Source: Pantoea coffeiphila
GTDB lineage: Bacteria; Pseudomonadota; Gammaproteobacteria; Enterobacterales; Enterobacteriaceae
DNA length: 64,000 nt
Assembly (NCBI RefSeq): GCF_016909495.1
Contig: NZ_JAFBFW010000001.1
Span: 1,178,001-1,242,000 of the forward strand
Direction of reading: 5' to 3'
Part shown: one piece after another, positions 7,836 through 17,658 of the stretch
Numbering within the stretch: position 1 is the first letter of the stretch
Layout: each line of letters opens with the position of its first letter
Translations under genes and position numbers: made by a program
Notes under the pieces: model-generated
What the model saw: only the letters and a program-made list of their open reading frames with translations
What the model was told of the DNA's origin: nothing
Databases searched by the model: none

Positions 7836-8687
7836 ATGGGCACTTTTATTCAGTCTATCCTCAGCGAATTCAGCGGCCAGGGCGCGATAAACGACAGCGT
7901 GCTGGTGGCAAACGGCAACGCGAATCCACCGGCGATGGCCTACTATCTGCACGTGCCGCGCATTGAGCTGACGGTAAAAGGTGCGCTGAGCATGCTGTTG
8001 CCCAAGGGGGCGGACCGCATCGTGAAATACGAGCGCCCGGTCGGCACCATTACCTATATTCCTGCCAACAGCTGGAATTCGCCGCAGTGGGAAAGCCCGG
8101 TGATCTGCATGTCGATCGTGTTCTGGAAACAGGATGTTGGCTTCAGCATCAGCAACTGGGACGGCACGCAGTTTAAGGAAGTGGAGAAGTACAACCTGCA
8201 AAACTCCAGCAGTACGATCCGCGACCGGCTGCTCGATCTGGCCGAATCGCTGGCGTGGTCGCAGGATACAACCGGCGAGACCTTTGCCCACGTGGTCTAC
8301 GCGCTGATTAACGATCTGCTGTATCAAATCACCGATGGCCTGATTAACCAGCGGCCCTTCACGCTGCTGGATGAAATTAAGAGCCATATCGACAGCCACT
8401 ACCATACGGACATTAGCCGGGAAAGCGTCGCCGAGACGTTTAATATTTCCCCCGGCTATCTGTCGCGTCTGTTTTCCAGGGAGTCAGACGTGAAGTTTAA
8501 TGAATATCTCAAGCTGGCGCGCATCACGCGATCGAAGGCGCTACTGACCAGTACCAATCTGAAGATCAACGAGCTTTCAGAGCAGTGCGGTTTCACCGAT
8601 ACCAACTATTTCTGCAAGGTATTTCGCGATATCAACGACTGCACGCCGCTGGAATACCGCCGCAAAAATAAGGGAGCAGGCTTATGA
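7836..8687 (+). CDS. AraC-family regulator inside PTS operon A
   Basis: The 283-residue protein has an N-terminal ligand-binding half (to about 170) and a C-terminal AraC/XylS double helix-turn-helix (about 180-278). The latter contains VAETFNISPGYLSRLFSRE in the first HTH and INELSEQCGFTDTNYFCKVFR in the second. It resembles the AraC regulators found within fry/frw-type PTS loci (YpdC-like). The gene lies between EIIC and EIIB; its ATG is one base after the EIIC stop and its stop overlaps the EIIB start (ATGA). It is the only local regulator of the sugar island and so probably controls both PTS operons through the shared block at 5104 and 12018. Confidence 0.88.
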   Translation: MGTFIQSILSEFSGQGAINDSVLVANGNANPPAMAYYLHVPRIELTVKGALSMLLPKGADRIVKYERPVGTITYIPANSWNSPQWESPVICMSIVFWKQDVGFSISNWDGTQFKEVEKYNLQNSSSTIRDRLLDLAESLAWSQDTTGETFAHVVYALINDLLYQITDGLINQRPFTLLDEIKSHIDSHYHTDISRESVAETFNISPGYLSRLFSRESDVKFNEYLKLARITRSKALLTSTNLKINELSEQCGFTDTNYFCKVFRDINDCTPLEYRRKNKGAGL

Positions 8688-9073
8688 CTATCCGAACAGG
8701 AAGAGAAGAGATCCAGCCGTTCTCCAGCGAACGCAATCTGCATGTGGTAGCGGTGACCGCCTGCGCCACCGGCGTGGCGCACACCTACATGGCAGCGGAA
8801 CAGCTGGAGAAACTGGCCAGGCAGTATCGCTTTGCGATAAAAATCGAGACGCAGGGCGTGCTGGGGCTGAAGAATAAAATCACCAGCGAGGATATTTTTG
8901 CCTCGGAGCTGACCATCATCGCCTCCGATATCACCATCGATAATCCTCTGCGCTTTGACGGCTGCCGCATCCTGAACGTCTGCATTAATTCGCTGCTGCT
9001 CAAGCCGGGTGAGGTGATTGGCGCGATGCGCAAGTCGCTGAATCTGCCCAGAGGGAATGTGATCGACCTGTAG
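8684..9073 (+). CDS. PTS fructose-family EIIB (operon A)
   Basis: The 129-residue cytosolic phosphocarrier takes phosphate from EIIA to the sugar bound by EIIC. The phosphorylated cysteine is Cys27 in VTACATGVAHTYMAAEQL, the hallmark loop of fructose EIIB; KIETQGVLG follows. It has about 18 extra N-terminal residues relative to the operon B EIIB (Cys9). It overlaps the AraC gene by four bases. It is the last gene of operon A and faces transketolase across a shared hairpin. Confidence 0.9.
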   Translation: MTIRTGREEIQPFSSERNLHVVAVTACATGVAHTYMAAEQLEKLARQYRFAIKIETQGVLGLKNKITSEDIFASELTIIASDITIDNPLRFDGCRILNVCINSLLLKPGEVIGAMRKSLNLPRGNVIDL

Positions 9074-9125
9074 CCGATCGAGCAGATACAGGCTGGTGGG
9101 ATCGCCGGTCACTCGCCGTTGAACA

Positions 9126-9149
9126 GGCCCCTCGTTAGATAAAGGGGCC
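9126..9149. terminator. Hairpin between convergent EIIB and transketolase
   Basis: GGCCCCT (9126-9132) pairs with AGGGGCC (9143-9149), about 55 bases after EIIB and just beyond the transketolase stop. It could serve both strands; T-runs are lacking. Confidence 0.5.
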
Positions 9150-9156
9150 GTCAGCA

Positions 9157-11151
9157 TCAGGCCAGCAGCACCCTGGCCTGTTGCAGTATCGCTTCCAGGG
9201 TGATGCCAAATTCCTGATAGAGCTGCTCCGCCGGGGCGGATTCACCGAAGCCGTGCATGCCGATCACCGCGCCGTTCAGGCCAACATATTTAAACCAGTA
9301 GTCGGCAATTCCCGCCTCCACCGCGATACGTGCGGAAACCGCCTGCGGCAGCACTGACTCGCGATACGCCGCATCCTGCCGATCGAAACAATCGGTAGAC
9401 GGCATCGATACCACTCGCACCTTCACGCCCTGCGCCGTCAACGCCTGCCACGCGGCTACCGCCAGCCCGACTTCCGAACCGGTGGCGATAATAATCAGCT
9501 GCGGCTGGCCCGCACAGTCCTTCAGAACATAGCCACCGCGTGCGATGTCCCGCACCTGCTGCGGCGTCCGCTCCTGCTGGGCCAGGTTTTGCCGGGAGAA
9601 AATCAGCGCGGTGGGGCCATCCTGCCGCTCGACGGCGAACTTCCACGCCACCGCTGATTCCACCTGGTCGCAGGGGCGCCAGTTACTCAGGTTTGGCGTC
9701 AGGCGCAGCGAGGCCAGCTGCTCGACCGGCTGATGGGTCGGGCCATCCTCGCCCAGCCCGATGGAGTCATGGGTATAAACCAGCACCTGCCGCTGCTTCA
9801 TCAGCGCCGCCATCCGCACCGCATTGCGGGCATATTCCACAAACATCAGAAAAGTGGAGGTGTACGGCAGGAAGCCGCCGTGCAGAGCGATGCCGTTACC
9901 GATGGCGGTCATGCCGAACTCGCGCACGCCGTAGTGAATGTAGTTGCCGTCGCCGTGCTGATTAATGGCTTTTGACCCCGACCACAGGGTGAGGTTTGAC
10001 GGAGCCAGATCCGCCGATCCGCCAAGGAATTCCGGCAGCCACGGGCCAAAGGCTTCGATGGCATTCTGCGACGCTTTACGGCTGGCAATATTGGCCGGAT
10101 TATTTTGCAGCTGCTCAATCCATGCCTGCGCCTTCGCGGCAAACTCAGCGGGCAGCTGGCCGTTAACCCGGCGGCGGTATTCCGCAGCCAGTTCCGGGAA
10201 GGCGCTGGCGTAGGCGGCAAATGCCTCATTCCACGTCGCCTCCTTCGCCTGGCCGGACTTTCGGGCATCCCACGGCGCGGCGATCTCGTCCGGGATCTCA
10301 AACGGCGGCCAGTGCCAGCCCAGTGCTTCTCGCGTTGCCGCCACTTCGGCTTCGCCCAGCGGTGCACCGTGCACATCGTGCGTCCCCGCCTTGTGCGGTG
10401 AACCCGATCCGATCACCGTTTTGCAGATAATCAACGTCGGCAGGGAGCTAATGGACTTCGCGACATCAATCGCCGCGCGGATAGCGTCCGGATCGTGTCC
10501 ATCCACCCCGCGCACCACGTGCCAGCCGTAGGCCTCAAAGCGCCTGGCGGTATCGTCGGTGAACCAGCCCTCAACGTGGCCATCAATCGAGATGCCGTTA
10601 TCGTCATAGAAGGCCACCAGCTTGCCCAGCTTCAGCGTACCGGCCAGCGAACACACCTCGTGAGAAATCCCCTCCATCAGGCAGCCGTCGCCCATAAAAA
10701 CGTAGGTGAAGTGGTCAACGATCGCGTGGCCTGGGCGGTTAAACTGCGCCGCAAGGGTTTTTTCGGCAATCGCCATGCCCACCGCGTTGGCCAGCCCCTG
10801 CCCTAATGGCCCGGTGGTGGTTTCCACGCCCGGGGTATAGCCCAGTTCCGGGTGACCCGGGGTTTTCGAATGCAGCTGGCGGAAGTTTTTCAGTTCATCC
10901 ATCGGCAGATCGTAGCCGGTGAGGTGCAGCAGGCTGTAAAGCAGCATCGATCCGTGGCCGTTGGAGAGCACAAAGCGGTCGCGGTTGTTCCACGTTGGGT
11001 TATTCGGGTTGTGGTTCAAAAAATCCCGCCACAGGACTTCGGCGATATCCGCCATGCCCATTGGCGCACCGGGGTGGCCGGAGTTGGCCCGCTGCACGGC
11101 GTCTACGCTCAGCATGCGGATGGCGTTGGCCAGGGTTTTTCGTGATGACAT
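9157..11151 (-). CDS. tkt: Transketolase
   Basis: The 664-residue length matches TktA/TktB. Thiamine-diphosphate and substrate motifs are present: [12 protein letters not shown] near residue 25, [14 protein letters not shown] near 115, the ThDP/Mg motif [12 protein letters not shown] near 155, and [15 protein letters not shown] near 470. It transfers two-carbon ketol units between sugar phosphates (xylulose-5-P, sedoheptulose-7-P and others). Because this copy sits in a PTS island with transaldolase, it is most likely a dedicated paralogue for sugar catabolism rather than the housekeeping enzyme. It starts immediately after the stop of the HAD phosphatase (TAAATG), so the two are translationally coupled. 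Confidence 0.96.
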   Translation of the reverse strand: MSSRKTLANAIRMLSVDAVQRANSGHPGAPMGMADIAEVLWRDFLNHNPNNPTWNNRDRFVLSNGHGSMLLYSLLHLTGYDLPMDELKNFRQLHSKTPGHPELGYTPGVETTTGPLGQGLANAVGMAIAEKTLAAQFNRPGHAIVDHFTYVFMGDGCLMEGISHEVCSLAGTLKLGKLVAFYDDNGISIDGHVEGWFTDDTARRFEAYGWHVVRGVDGHDPDAIRAAIDVAKSISSLPTLIICKTVIGSGSPHKAGTHDVHGAPLGEAEVAATREALGWHWPPFEIPDEIAAPWDARKSGQAKEATWNEAFAAYASAFPELAAEYRRRVNGQLPAEFAAKAQAWIEQLQNNPANIASRKASQNAIEAFGPWLPEFLGGSADLAPSNLTLWSGSKAINQHGDGNYIHYGVREFGMTAIGNGIALHGGFLPYTSTFLMFVEYARNAVRMAALMKQRQVLVYTHDSIGLGEDGPTHQPVEQLASLRLTPNLSNWRPCDQVESAVAWKFAVERQDGPTALIFSRQNLAQQERTPQQVRDIARGGYVLKDCAGQPQLIIIATGSEVGLAVAAWQALTAQGVKVRVVSMPSTDCFDRQDAAYRESVLPQAVSARIAVEAGIADYWFKYVGLNGAVIGMHGFGESAPAEQLYQEFGITLEAILQQARVLLA

Positions 11152-11817
11152 TTAACACTCCTTCTGAATGGTCAGGAAAAATTCGGCCTCGCCCTTCGGC
11201 GTCACGTTCAGCCCGGCATAGCGATCGATGGTTTGCCAGGTATCAATGTCGTGAACCACCGACTGGCGGGTGAGGACTTCAACCACCACGCACCCTGCCC
11301 CACTGGCAGAAAGCAGACCGGCGGTGGAGTCTTCGAAAGCGATACAGCGGGCGGGAGAAACATCAAGCCGGGCGGCACCAATCAGGAACGGTTCAGGATC
11401 GGGCTTGCCCTGCTGAATGTCTTCGCTGGTCACCAGCACCGGCGGCATGGGGAAACCAGCCTGCCTGATGCGCGCCGACGCGACTTTCAGCGATCCCGAG
11501 GTGACGATGGCCCAGGGCACCCGGTTCCGCTCCAGCTGCCGGAGAAAATCCACGGCACCGTTGACGGCGGTAATGCCGTCGGTATGGCTCGCTTCATAGT
11601 CTTCCAGCGCAAGAAATTCGTCCTGAATGGTCTGTTCGCTGGCGTCCAGCATAAAGTGGCGCAGGGTGCTCAGCGCCGGTTTGCCATGCAGGTAATGGCA
11701 AACCGTGCGCGGGTCCAGCCCTTTCTGCCCGGCCCACAAACTCCAGGAGGCCTCAACGAAATCCAGCGAGTTCACCAGCGTGCCGTCTAAATCCAGTAAT
11801 ACCCCACGAAAATGCAT
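11152..11817 (-). CDS. HAD-superfamily sugar phosphatase, HxpA/YfbT-like
   Basis: The 221-residue protein has the HAD motifs in order: DLDGTL (I, nucleophile Asp at about residue 9), VTSGS (II), GKPDPEPFL (III) and FEDSTAG (IV). An alpha-helical cap lies between I and II (WAGQKGLDPRTVCHYLHGKP). It aligns along its length with the E. coli hexitol/sugar phosphatase HxpA. The ATG at 11817 is chosen because GGAAAG precedes it; the GTG four codons upstream would overlap that site. It is the first gene of the HAD-tkt operon, divergent from PTS operon B. It could relieve toxic sugar-phosphate build-up or remove phosphate from an imported sugar phosphate. Confidence 0.88.
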   Translation of the reverse strand: MHFRGVLLDLDGTLVNSLDFVEASWSLWAGQKGLDPRTVCHYLHGKPALSTLRHFMLDASEQTIQDEFLALEDYEASHTDGITAVNGAVDFLRQLERNRVPWAIVTSGSLKVASARIRQAGFPMPPVLVTSEDIQQGKPDPEPFLIGAARLDVSPARCIAFEDSTAGLLSASGAGCVVVEVLTRQSVVHDIDTWQTIDRYAGLNVTPKGEAEFFLTIQKEC

Positions 11818-11940
11818 CGTTCTTTCCACATAAAAAATAAAAGAGTGTGTTTATTCTGTACGTCATTCACCCCGCCATTAAAGAGTAGAAAAGGTGCTTA
11901 ATTAGCAAATATGTCATCACGGCGCGATGATGAATAAAAA

Positions 11941-11956
11941 CGTGACGATTATCACA
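11941..11956. promoter_or_regulatory. CRP-like site between HAD-tkt and PTS operon B
   Basis: CGTGA-CGATTA-TCACA: one mismatch to the consensus halves with a six-base spacer. In the divergent gap 11818-12148 it could serve both operons. Confidence 0.65.
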
Positions 11957-11979
11957 AGCAGCTTAGCGCGAATTAATTT

Positions 11980-11995
11980 TATGATTGCGATCACA
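11980..11995. promoter_or_regulatory. CRP-like site, proximal, PTS operon B
   Basis: TATGA-TTGCGA-TCACA, one mismatch. It sits 38 bases before the shared block, the same spacing as at 5066-5081. Confidence 0.65.
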
Positions 11996-12017
11996 AAATA
12001 ATTAACCTGCTTTTTTA

Positions 12018-12073
12018 TTCAAGCAAAGGTCACTTTTTTTCTATTCAAACACGGTCATGAACGGTGAAGGATA
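12018..12073 (+). promoter_or_regulatory. Promoter block shared by PTS operons A and B (copy B)
   Basis: This is the counterpart of 5104-5159: 26 of the first 27 bases are identical, followed at the same distance by a second conserved patch. It ends about 75 bases before the operon B start codon. The rest of the 331-base gap (11818-12148) holds only the two CRP-like sites and AT-rich sequence. Confidence 0.6.
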
Positions 12074-12148
12074 TAAAACATGAAATGCAGAGCCGTATAT
12101 CTGCCAACAAAATAAGCCTGCTTTTGCAAAGCTTTATCGGGAGCGATG

Positions 12149-14659
12149 ATGTCAGAGATAATAGCGTACCAGTGTGAACTGAATGAAGGCATTCACGCCC
12201 GGCCTGCAGGGCACATCGAACGACTGTGTAATACGTTTCAATCCGACGTGTGCTGGAAGAATATTCGCAGCGGCATTCAGGGTAATGGGAAAAGCGCTCT
12301 CTCGGTGGTGGCTACCGACACATTATTCAACGACGCCTGCGAAATATCGCTCAGCGGGAAAGATGCGGCTGAAGCCGCACAGCAGCTGCGGGCGCTGCTG
12401 AAAAAGCTGCCCTCTTTCGAGGTCAGTCAGGCGGAGGAAGCCACGGCGCCAGCGGGCTATCTGCCGCGATCCCTGCGGGAAACCCGGCTCGATTTTATTC
12501 AGGGTTCACGCATCAGCGGCGGCGTGGCGATTGCGAAGCCGGTGCGCATACAGAGCCTGTCTTTAAACGAAATGCTGGCGCGTAATCCCGGCGGAGATTA
12601 TTCAGCAGAACAGCAACAGCGTATTTTCCAGGCGGGCCTGGCGGCACTGAAGGATGAGAAGCTTACCGCACTGGAAATTAAGACCGGCGTTGAGCATGAT
12701 ATTTTACAGGCGCATTTATCGATCGTGACCGATGCGACTTTCCAAAGCCAGATTACCACCGCCATTGCAAACGGCGAGAATACGTGGGATGCCGTCATTA
12801 AATCGGCGATGGAATTGTGTGAAATTCTTAACCGTTCAGCGAGCAAATATATTAAAGAGAGAACCCTTGACGTTCTCGATATTACCGGACAGCTGCTTAC
12901 CGCTATTTATGGCACGGGTGCACTGCCGCAAAACAGCCTGGAATTAACCCAGCCGTCAATTATTCTGGCGAACAGCCTGACGCCGAGCCAGTTCCTCGGC
13001 ATCAATAAACAGTACCTTGCAGGCATGGTCCTGTCCGCCACCGGTAAAACCTCGCACACCGCGATCCTCGCGCGTTCGCTCGGCATCCCGACCCTGACGG
13101 ATATTGATTTTACGGCACTGACGCTGGATGCGAACACGGACATCATTATCGACGGTAACCCGGGGATTTTGATTACCGCACCGGACGAGCAGGTCCTGCG
13201 CTATTACCGTCATGAAATCACCGTCCAGCAGCAGATGCAGCAGCAGATGATGGCGGGCGTGATGCAACCGGCAACGACCTGCGATAACCATAGCGTGGAA
13301 ATCGCCGCCAATATTGCCAGCGTGGCGGAAGCCGAAGCGGCATTCAACAACGGCGCGGAAGGTATCGGCCTGTTTCGTACCGAAATGTCGTTTATGGACC
13401 GCGAAACGCCGCCGGACTACTGCGAGCTGGCGGATCTTTATGGTCAGGTCATGGCGCTGGCAGATGGCAGGCCGGTTATCTTCCGCACCTTCGATATCGG
13501 CGGCGATAAGCCGGTGGACTATCTGGATACCGGCGAGGAGGAAAACCCCTTTCTCGGCTTCCGCGCCGTGCGTACCTATCCGCGCTATCGCGACCTCTTT
13601 GCCATGCAGCTGAAGGCCATTCTCAGCGCCTCGGCGCTCGGCGAGGCGAAAATCATGATCCCGATGATTGCCAGCGTTGATGAAGTTATCTGGTGCCGCG
13701 AGGTGCTTGAAGAGGTCAAAAGCGCAATGCGCGATGAAGCCCTGCCGTTCAACGGGGCCATCTCGCTGGGCGTGATGCTGGAAATCCCCTCGGTTCTCTT
13801 CGCCATTAGCGAAATTGCCGAGTACGCCGATTTCTTTAGCGTCGGCAGCAACGATTTGACGCAGTACTTTTTTGCCGCCGACCGTGGCAATTCGCAGGTT
13901 GAATCGGTGTACGACAATTATGCCCCGTCCTTCCTGCGCGCCCTGAAGTTTGCCGTCGATGAGGTGCACCGCGCTGGCAAGTGGATCGGTATCTGCGGTG
14001 AGCTGGGTGCCAGCAGCGATTTCCTGCCGCTGCTGGTCGGAATGGGCTTTGACGAACTGAGCATGAGCGGGACCGCCATCCCGGGGGTAAAGCACACGCT
14101 GCGCGAGCTGGATTTCACCAAATGCCAGCGGCTGGTGCAGGAGATCGTCAGCGTAAAACGTTCCGCCGGGGTGAAAAGCGCCCTACGCTCGCCGGAAGTC
14201 AGGGCAATAAGCAAAATGCCGATCCTCGCGCCGGAATTTATCCTCTGCGCTCTGGATGCCGGTAATAAGAACGAAGCGATCAAGATGATGACAGACAATC
14301 TCTGGCTGCATCACCGTACCGATAATCGCGATCGGTTAACCGATGATATCTGGGCGCGGGAAGACTCCTTTTCCACCGCCGTGGGCTATGGCTTCGCCAT
14401 TCCGCACACCAAGTCGGACCATATTCAGCACTCCACTATCAGTATGGCCACCCTGGCGAAGCCCATTACGTGGGGCGATCAGCAGGTTGAAACCGTATTT
14501 ATGCTGACGGTGAGTAAATCCGCCGATCCTAACGAGCATATGAAATATTTCTCAACGCTTGCCAGAAAGCTAATGAAAGAGGATTTCCGCAATGAAATAA
14601 AACAGGCCGAAAACGTGACCGTACTCTACAACCTGATGGCCAGCACGCTGGCTATATAA
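12149..14659 (+). CDS. Multiphosphoryl transfer protein HPr-EI-EIIA(Fru)
   Basis: The 836-residue protein combines all soluble PTS steps. Residues 1-85 are HPr-like (His16, GIHARPAG). Residues 115-690 are a complete Enzyme I with phosphohistidine His303 (STGKTSHTAIL), PEP-domain motifs GIGLFRTEMSF, EENPFLGFRAVR and GSNDLTQYFFA, and the active-site Cys616 in WIGICGELGA. Residues 692-836 are fructose EIIA (His753, FAIPHTK). It autophosphorylates on PEP and hands phosphate on to EIIB at 14720. The domain order is that of FryA/FrwA-type proteins. Of two adjacent ATGs the second is preferred for spacing from GGGAG. A truncated paralogue lies at 5209. Confidence 0.93.
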   Translation: MSEIIAYQCELNEGIHARPAGHIERLCNTFQSDVCWKNIRSGIQGNGKSALSVVATDTLFNDACEISLSGKDAAEAAQQLRALLKKLPSFEVSQAEEATAPAGYLPRSLRETRLDFIQGSRISGGVAIAKPVRIQSLSLNEMLARNPGGDYSAEQQQRIFQAGLAALKDEKLTALEIKTGVEHDILQAHLSIVTDATFQSQITTAIANGENTWDAVIKSAMELCEILNRSASKYIKERTLDVLDITGQLLTAIYGTGALPQNSLELTQPSIILANSLTPSQFLGINKQYLAGMVLSATGKTSHTAILARSLGIPTLTDIDFTALTLDANTDIIIDGNPGILITAPDEQVLRYYRHEITVQQQMQQQMMAGVMQPATTCDNHSVEIAANIASVAEAEAAFNNGAEGIGLFRTEMSFMDRETPPDYCELADLYGQVMALADGRPVIFRTFDIGGDKPVDYLDTGEEENPFLGFRAVRTYPRYRDLFAMQLKAILSASALGEAKIMIPMIASVDEVIWCREVLEEVKSAMRDEALPFNGAISLGVMLEIPSVLFAISEIAEYADFFSVGSNDLTQYFFAADRGNSQVESVYDNYAPSFLRALKFAVDEVHRAGKWIGICGELGASSDFLPLLVGMGFDELSMSGTAIPGVKHTLRELDFTKCQRLVQEIVSVKRSAGVKSALRSPEVRAISKMPILAPEFILCALDAGNKNEAIKMMTDNLWLHHRTDNRDRLTDDIWAREDSFSTAVGYGFAIPHTKSDHIQHSTISMATLAKPITWGDQQVETVFMLTVSKSADPNEHMKYFSTLARKLMKEDFRNEIKQAENVTVLYNLMASTLAI

Positions 14660-14719
14660 AAACAGAATAACCGTCAGTCCTATTTTAAAAATCAGCCAAT
14701 AAAAAATCAGGAGTTCATT

Positions 14720-15040
14720 ATGAAAATTGTCGGCGTTGCAGCATGTATTACCGGAGTTGCCCATACCTATATGGCGCAGGAAGCGATTGAGCAGGAGTGT
14801 AAAAAAAGAGGTTATGACGTCAAGGTGGAAACCCAGGGCGGCATGGGCATTGAAAATGAATTAAGTGACGATGACATTGCCGAAGCCGACGTGGTGATTC
14901 TGGCAATTGCTATCGGTATTGAGGGCGTTGAGCGCTTTGAAGAAAAAGAAGACGAGGGTCGGGTTATTTCCCTCAACCCGGCCGAAGTGGTGCGCGATCC
15001 GGCCGCGATTATTGATAAAGCGGTAAGCCTGGTGAATTAA
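14720..15040 (+). CDS. PTS fructose-family EIIB (operon B)
   Basis: The 106-residue EIIB has phosphocysteine Cys9 in VAACITGVAHTYMAQEAIE, the conserved KVETQGGMG, and an acidic stretch (ELSDDDIAEADVV) typical of fructose EIIB. It relays phosphate from the multiphosphoryl protein (60 bases upstream) to sugar bound by EIIC at 15209. A 168-base gap separates it from EIIC; this gap holds a weak CCGGTG/CACCGG stem (15049-15080) that might adjust expression or mRNA stability. Confidence 0.93.
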   Translation: MKIVGVAACITGVAHTYMAQEAIEQECKKRGYDVKVETQGGMGIENELSDDDIAEADVVILAIAIGIEGVERFEEKEDEGRVISLNPAEVVRDPAAIIDKAVSLVN

Positions 15041-15208
15041 ACAACGCGCCGGTGCGTTTTATTTCGACGGCCGTCACCGGAATATTAAAAACGTTAATTA
15101 CATGTCTGCGAACTCTGCAATTTTAAATAGCGCGCGCGGGCGCACGGGGATCGCTGCGTTCAAATATCGCAGCAACCGATAAAAATAGCGGGTTCGGGAG
15201 GATAAAAA

Positions 15209-16312
15209 ATGTCGGAAAATATCAAAGTCATTAAAGATGATTTAGTCAAAGCGTTCAGCACCGGGGTGTCCTACATGATGCCGGTGGTGGTGGTCGGCGG
15301 GATCTGCCTGGCGCTGTCGCTGGTGGGTGGCGAACCGGTCGTCGGCAAAGGAATGGTGGTCACTAACCCGTTCTTACTCAATCTGGGTGCTATCGGCAGT
15401 GCCGGGCTGGGTATGATGATCCCGGTGCTGGCGGCCTATATCTCCTACTCCATTGCCGGTAAACCGGGGCTGACGCCGGGCTTTATCACCGGCTTTATGG
15501 CCAGCACGCCGCTGGGCACAGACCACGTGGTGACCGGTTTCCTTGGGGCAATGCTGCTCGGTATTCTCAGCGGCTACGTTGCCAAATGGATCAAAACCTG
15601 GAAGGTTGGCAAGGCGTTAATGCCGGTGATGCCCATTATGATCATCCCCATCGTCTCCACCTGTATTGTCGGCATGCTCTATCTCTACGTACTGATTGGG
15701 CCAATCGGCTTTGCGATGAAATGGCTGGTTTCCATGCTGTCGAATATGCAGGGAAGCAGCGGCGTTATTCTCGGCCTGATTCTGGGTGCGATGGCGGCCT
15801 TTGATATGGGTGGCCCGGTCAATAAAACCGCCACGGCCTTTACCCTCGCCTTAATGGCCGAAGGTATTTATGGCCCGAACGGCGCATATCGTATTGCCTG
15901 CGCTATTCCACCGCTGGGCATTGCCCTCTCAACTTTTATTTCCCAGCGTAAATGGGCCGAAGATGAAAGAAGAATGGGCACCTCTGCCGCCTTTATGGGA
16001 TTAATCGGTATTACCGAGGGCGCCATTCCGTTTGCCGTTAAAAATCTTAAAACCGTACTGCCGTCAATTATTATCGGCAGCGCCGTTGGTGCCGGTCTGG
16101 CAATGATTCACGGCGTTGAATCCATGGTTCCCCACGGCGGATTAATTGCCATTGCCGGGGTGAACAAAGCCCCGATGTGGTACGTCATCGATATGGCTAT
16201 CGGCGTGATTGTGACCGCCATCTGTCTGCATATTCTGCGACCGAACATTACCGAGCCGGTAAAAAAAGCATCGACTAAAAAAACCATCACTTCTGATATG
16301 AATAAAGCCTGA
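15209..16312 (+). CDS. PTS fructose-family EIIC permease (operon B)
   Basis: This 367-residue inner-membrane permease of the PTS fructose family has the N-terminal FSTGVSYMMPVVVVGG, DMGGPVNKTATAF near residue 200 and GITEGAIPFAV near residue 270. Multiple hydrophobic segments span the length. It is about 28 residues longer than the operon A EIIC and clearly homologous to it, so two permeases of one type coexist in the island. Strong ribosome-binding site (GGGAGGATAAAAA). The GatZ-like gene begins nine bases after its stop. Confidence 0.93.
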   Translation: MSENIKVIKDDLVKAFSTGVSYMMPVVVVGGICLALSLVGGEPVVGKGMVVTNPFLLNLGAIGSAGLGMMIPVLAAYISYSIAGKPGLTPGFITGFMASTPLGTDHVVTGFLGAMLLGILSGYVAKWIKTWKVGKALMPVMPIMIIPIVSTCIVGMLYLYVLIGPIGFAMKWLVSMLSNMQGSSGVILGLILGAMAAFDMGGPVNKTATAFTLALMAEGIYGPNGAYRIACAIPPLGIALSTFISQRKWAEDERRMGTSAAFMGLIGITEGAIPFAVKNLKTVLPSIIIGSAVGAGLAMIHGVESMVPHGGLIAIAGVNKAPMWYVIDMAIGVIVTAICLHILRPNITEPVKKASTKKTITSDMNKA

Positions 16313-16321
16313 GGAGTTATT

Positions 16322-17575
16322 ATGAAAAACACAATGAAACAGTACGTTGATTATATTGTTAACGGTGGAAAATCTACCATGCTGGGAATTGGCCCCATGT
16401 CTCCGGCATTAATTCAGGCCTGTTTTGAACTGGGAAAAGAAAAAGATCTGCCGCTGATGTTTATTGCCAGCCGTAACCAGGTCGATGCCGATGAATTCGG
16501 TGCCGGTTACGTGAATAACTGGGATCAGTTCCGCTTTGCCGCTGACCTGAAAGCGATGGCGGATAAAGTCGGTTTTGACGGCGATTACTTCCTCTGCCGC
16601 GACCACGGCGGCCCGTGGCAGCGCGATAAAGAACGTAAAGACCATATCCCGGAAGACGAAGCGATGAAGCTGGCCCGCCGCTCCTATCAGATTGATATGG
16701 ATGCCGGTTTCGACCTGCTGCATATCGACCCGACCAAAGATCCGTACGTTGTCGGTAAAGCCATTGATATCGAACTGGTTCTGAGCCGCACCGTTGAGCT
16801 GATCCGCTTCTGCGAAGATTACCGCAAAGCCAACAGCCTGAAAGAGTTCTTCTACGAGGTCGGTACCGAAGAGACCAACGGCGGCCTGACCGACGTCAGT
16901 GCCTATGAAGAGTTTATTATCGAGCTGAACAAGCGCCTGGCGGCCGAATCGCTGCCGCAGCCGCTGTTTATCGTCGGTCAGACCGGAACCCTGACCCGCC
17001 TGACCAAGAACGTCGGTCATTTCAACGATAAGCAGTCCGCTGAACTGTCCGCCATCAGCACCCGTCACGGCGTAGGCCTGAAAGAGCACAACGGCGACTA
17101 TCTGCCGGATGAGATCCTGCTGAAGCACCCGGGCCTGGGGATCACCGCGATGAACGTGGCCCCGGCTTACGGCACCATTGAAACCCGCGCCTATCTGAAG
17201 CTGGCGCAGGTGGAAAAAGATCTGGCGGCGAAAGGCTTTATCAAGACCGCGTCCGACCTGAAAACCGTGCTGACCCGCGAGTGCGTGCTGAGCCACAAGT
17301 GGGAAAAATGGATGACCGATGAGCACAAAAACAAGTCCGAAGAGCAGATCTTTAATGAGCCGGATCTGCTGAAAGAGATCCTTGAACTCAGCGGCCACTA
17401 CAACTACGAAAAACCGGCGGTAGTGAAAGAGATGAAGGCGATGTTTGCCAACCTGAAATCGTTTGGCGTGGAGCCTGAACGTTACGTGGTCAATAAAATC
17501 AAGGATATGATCCAGAATGAAGCCGAGTGCTTCAATATGCCAGGCCTGACCACCCGCGTCGCGCAGGCTAACTGA
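16322..17575 (+). CDS. GatZ/KbaZ-family protein (tagatose-bisphosphate aldolase non-catalytic subunit family)
   Basis: The 417-residue protein shows the GatZ/KbaZ layout: [19 protein letters not shown], then ASRNQVD (SNQVD in KbaZ), CRDHGGP (GGDHLGP in KbaZ) and [10 protein letters not shown] (HLDCSM in KbaZ), in that order. In galactitol and N-acetylgalactosamine pathways these proteins stabilise the class II aldolase GatY/KbaY, but no GatY/KbaY is encoded here. Related proteins have been reported, as far as I recall, to epimerise ketohexoses at C4. Sitting between the PTS permease and transaldolase, it probably acts on the imported ketose phosphate. Family membership is fairly firm; the reaction is unknown. 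Confidence 0.75.
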   Translation: MKNTMKQYVDYIVNGGKSTMLGIGPMSPALIQACFELGKEKDLPLMFIASRNQVDADEFGAGYVNNWDQFRFAADLKAMADKVGFDGDYFLCRDHGGPWQRDKERKDHIPEDEAMKLARRSYQIDMDAGFDLLHIDPTKDPYVVGKAIDIELVLSRTVELIRFCEDYRKANSLKEFFYEVGTEETNGGLTDVSAYEEFIIELNKRLAAESLPQPLFIVGQTGTLTRLTKNVGHFNDKQSAELSAISTRHGVGLKEHNGDYLPDEILLKHPGLGITAMNVAPAYGTIETRAYLKLAQVEKDLAAKGFIKTASDLKTVLTRECVLSHKWEKWMTDEHKNKSEEQIFNEPDLLKEILELSGHYNYEKPAVVKEMKAMFANLKSFGVEPERYVVNKIKDMIQNEAECFNMPGLTTRVAQAN

Positions 17576-17658
17576 TCGCCCTGCCAGCCCCACCACAGGG
17601 AGCGGCTCCGTGCCGTTCCCCGTGCATTCAATCCTACTTCTCATTACAGGTCACGATT

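Noticed and set aside
12956..14095. Open frame of 379 codons on the minus strand
   Set aside because: It lies fully antisense to the multiphosphoryl transfer gene, shows no recognisable domain or ribosome site, and has the composition expected from high-GC codon shadowing.
15041..15208. Possible riboswitch or attenuator between EIIB and EIIC
   Set aside because: Only a weak six-base stem was found, with no conserved aptamer-like pattern or leader peptide.
16409..17644. Open frame of 411 codons on the minus strand
   Set aside because: It is antisense to the GatZ-like gene, whose protein is clearly conserved; the antisense product has no motif.
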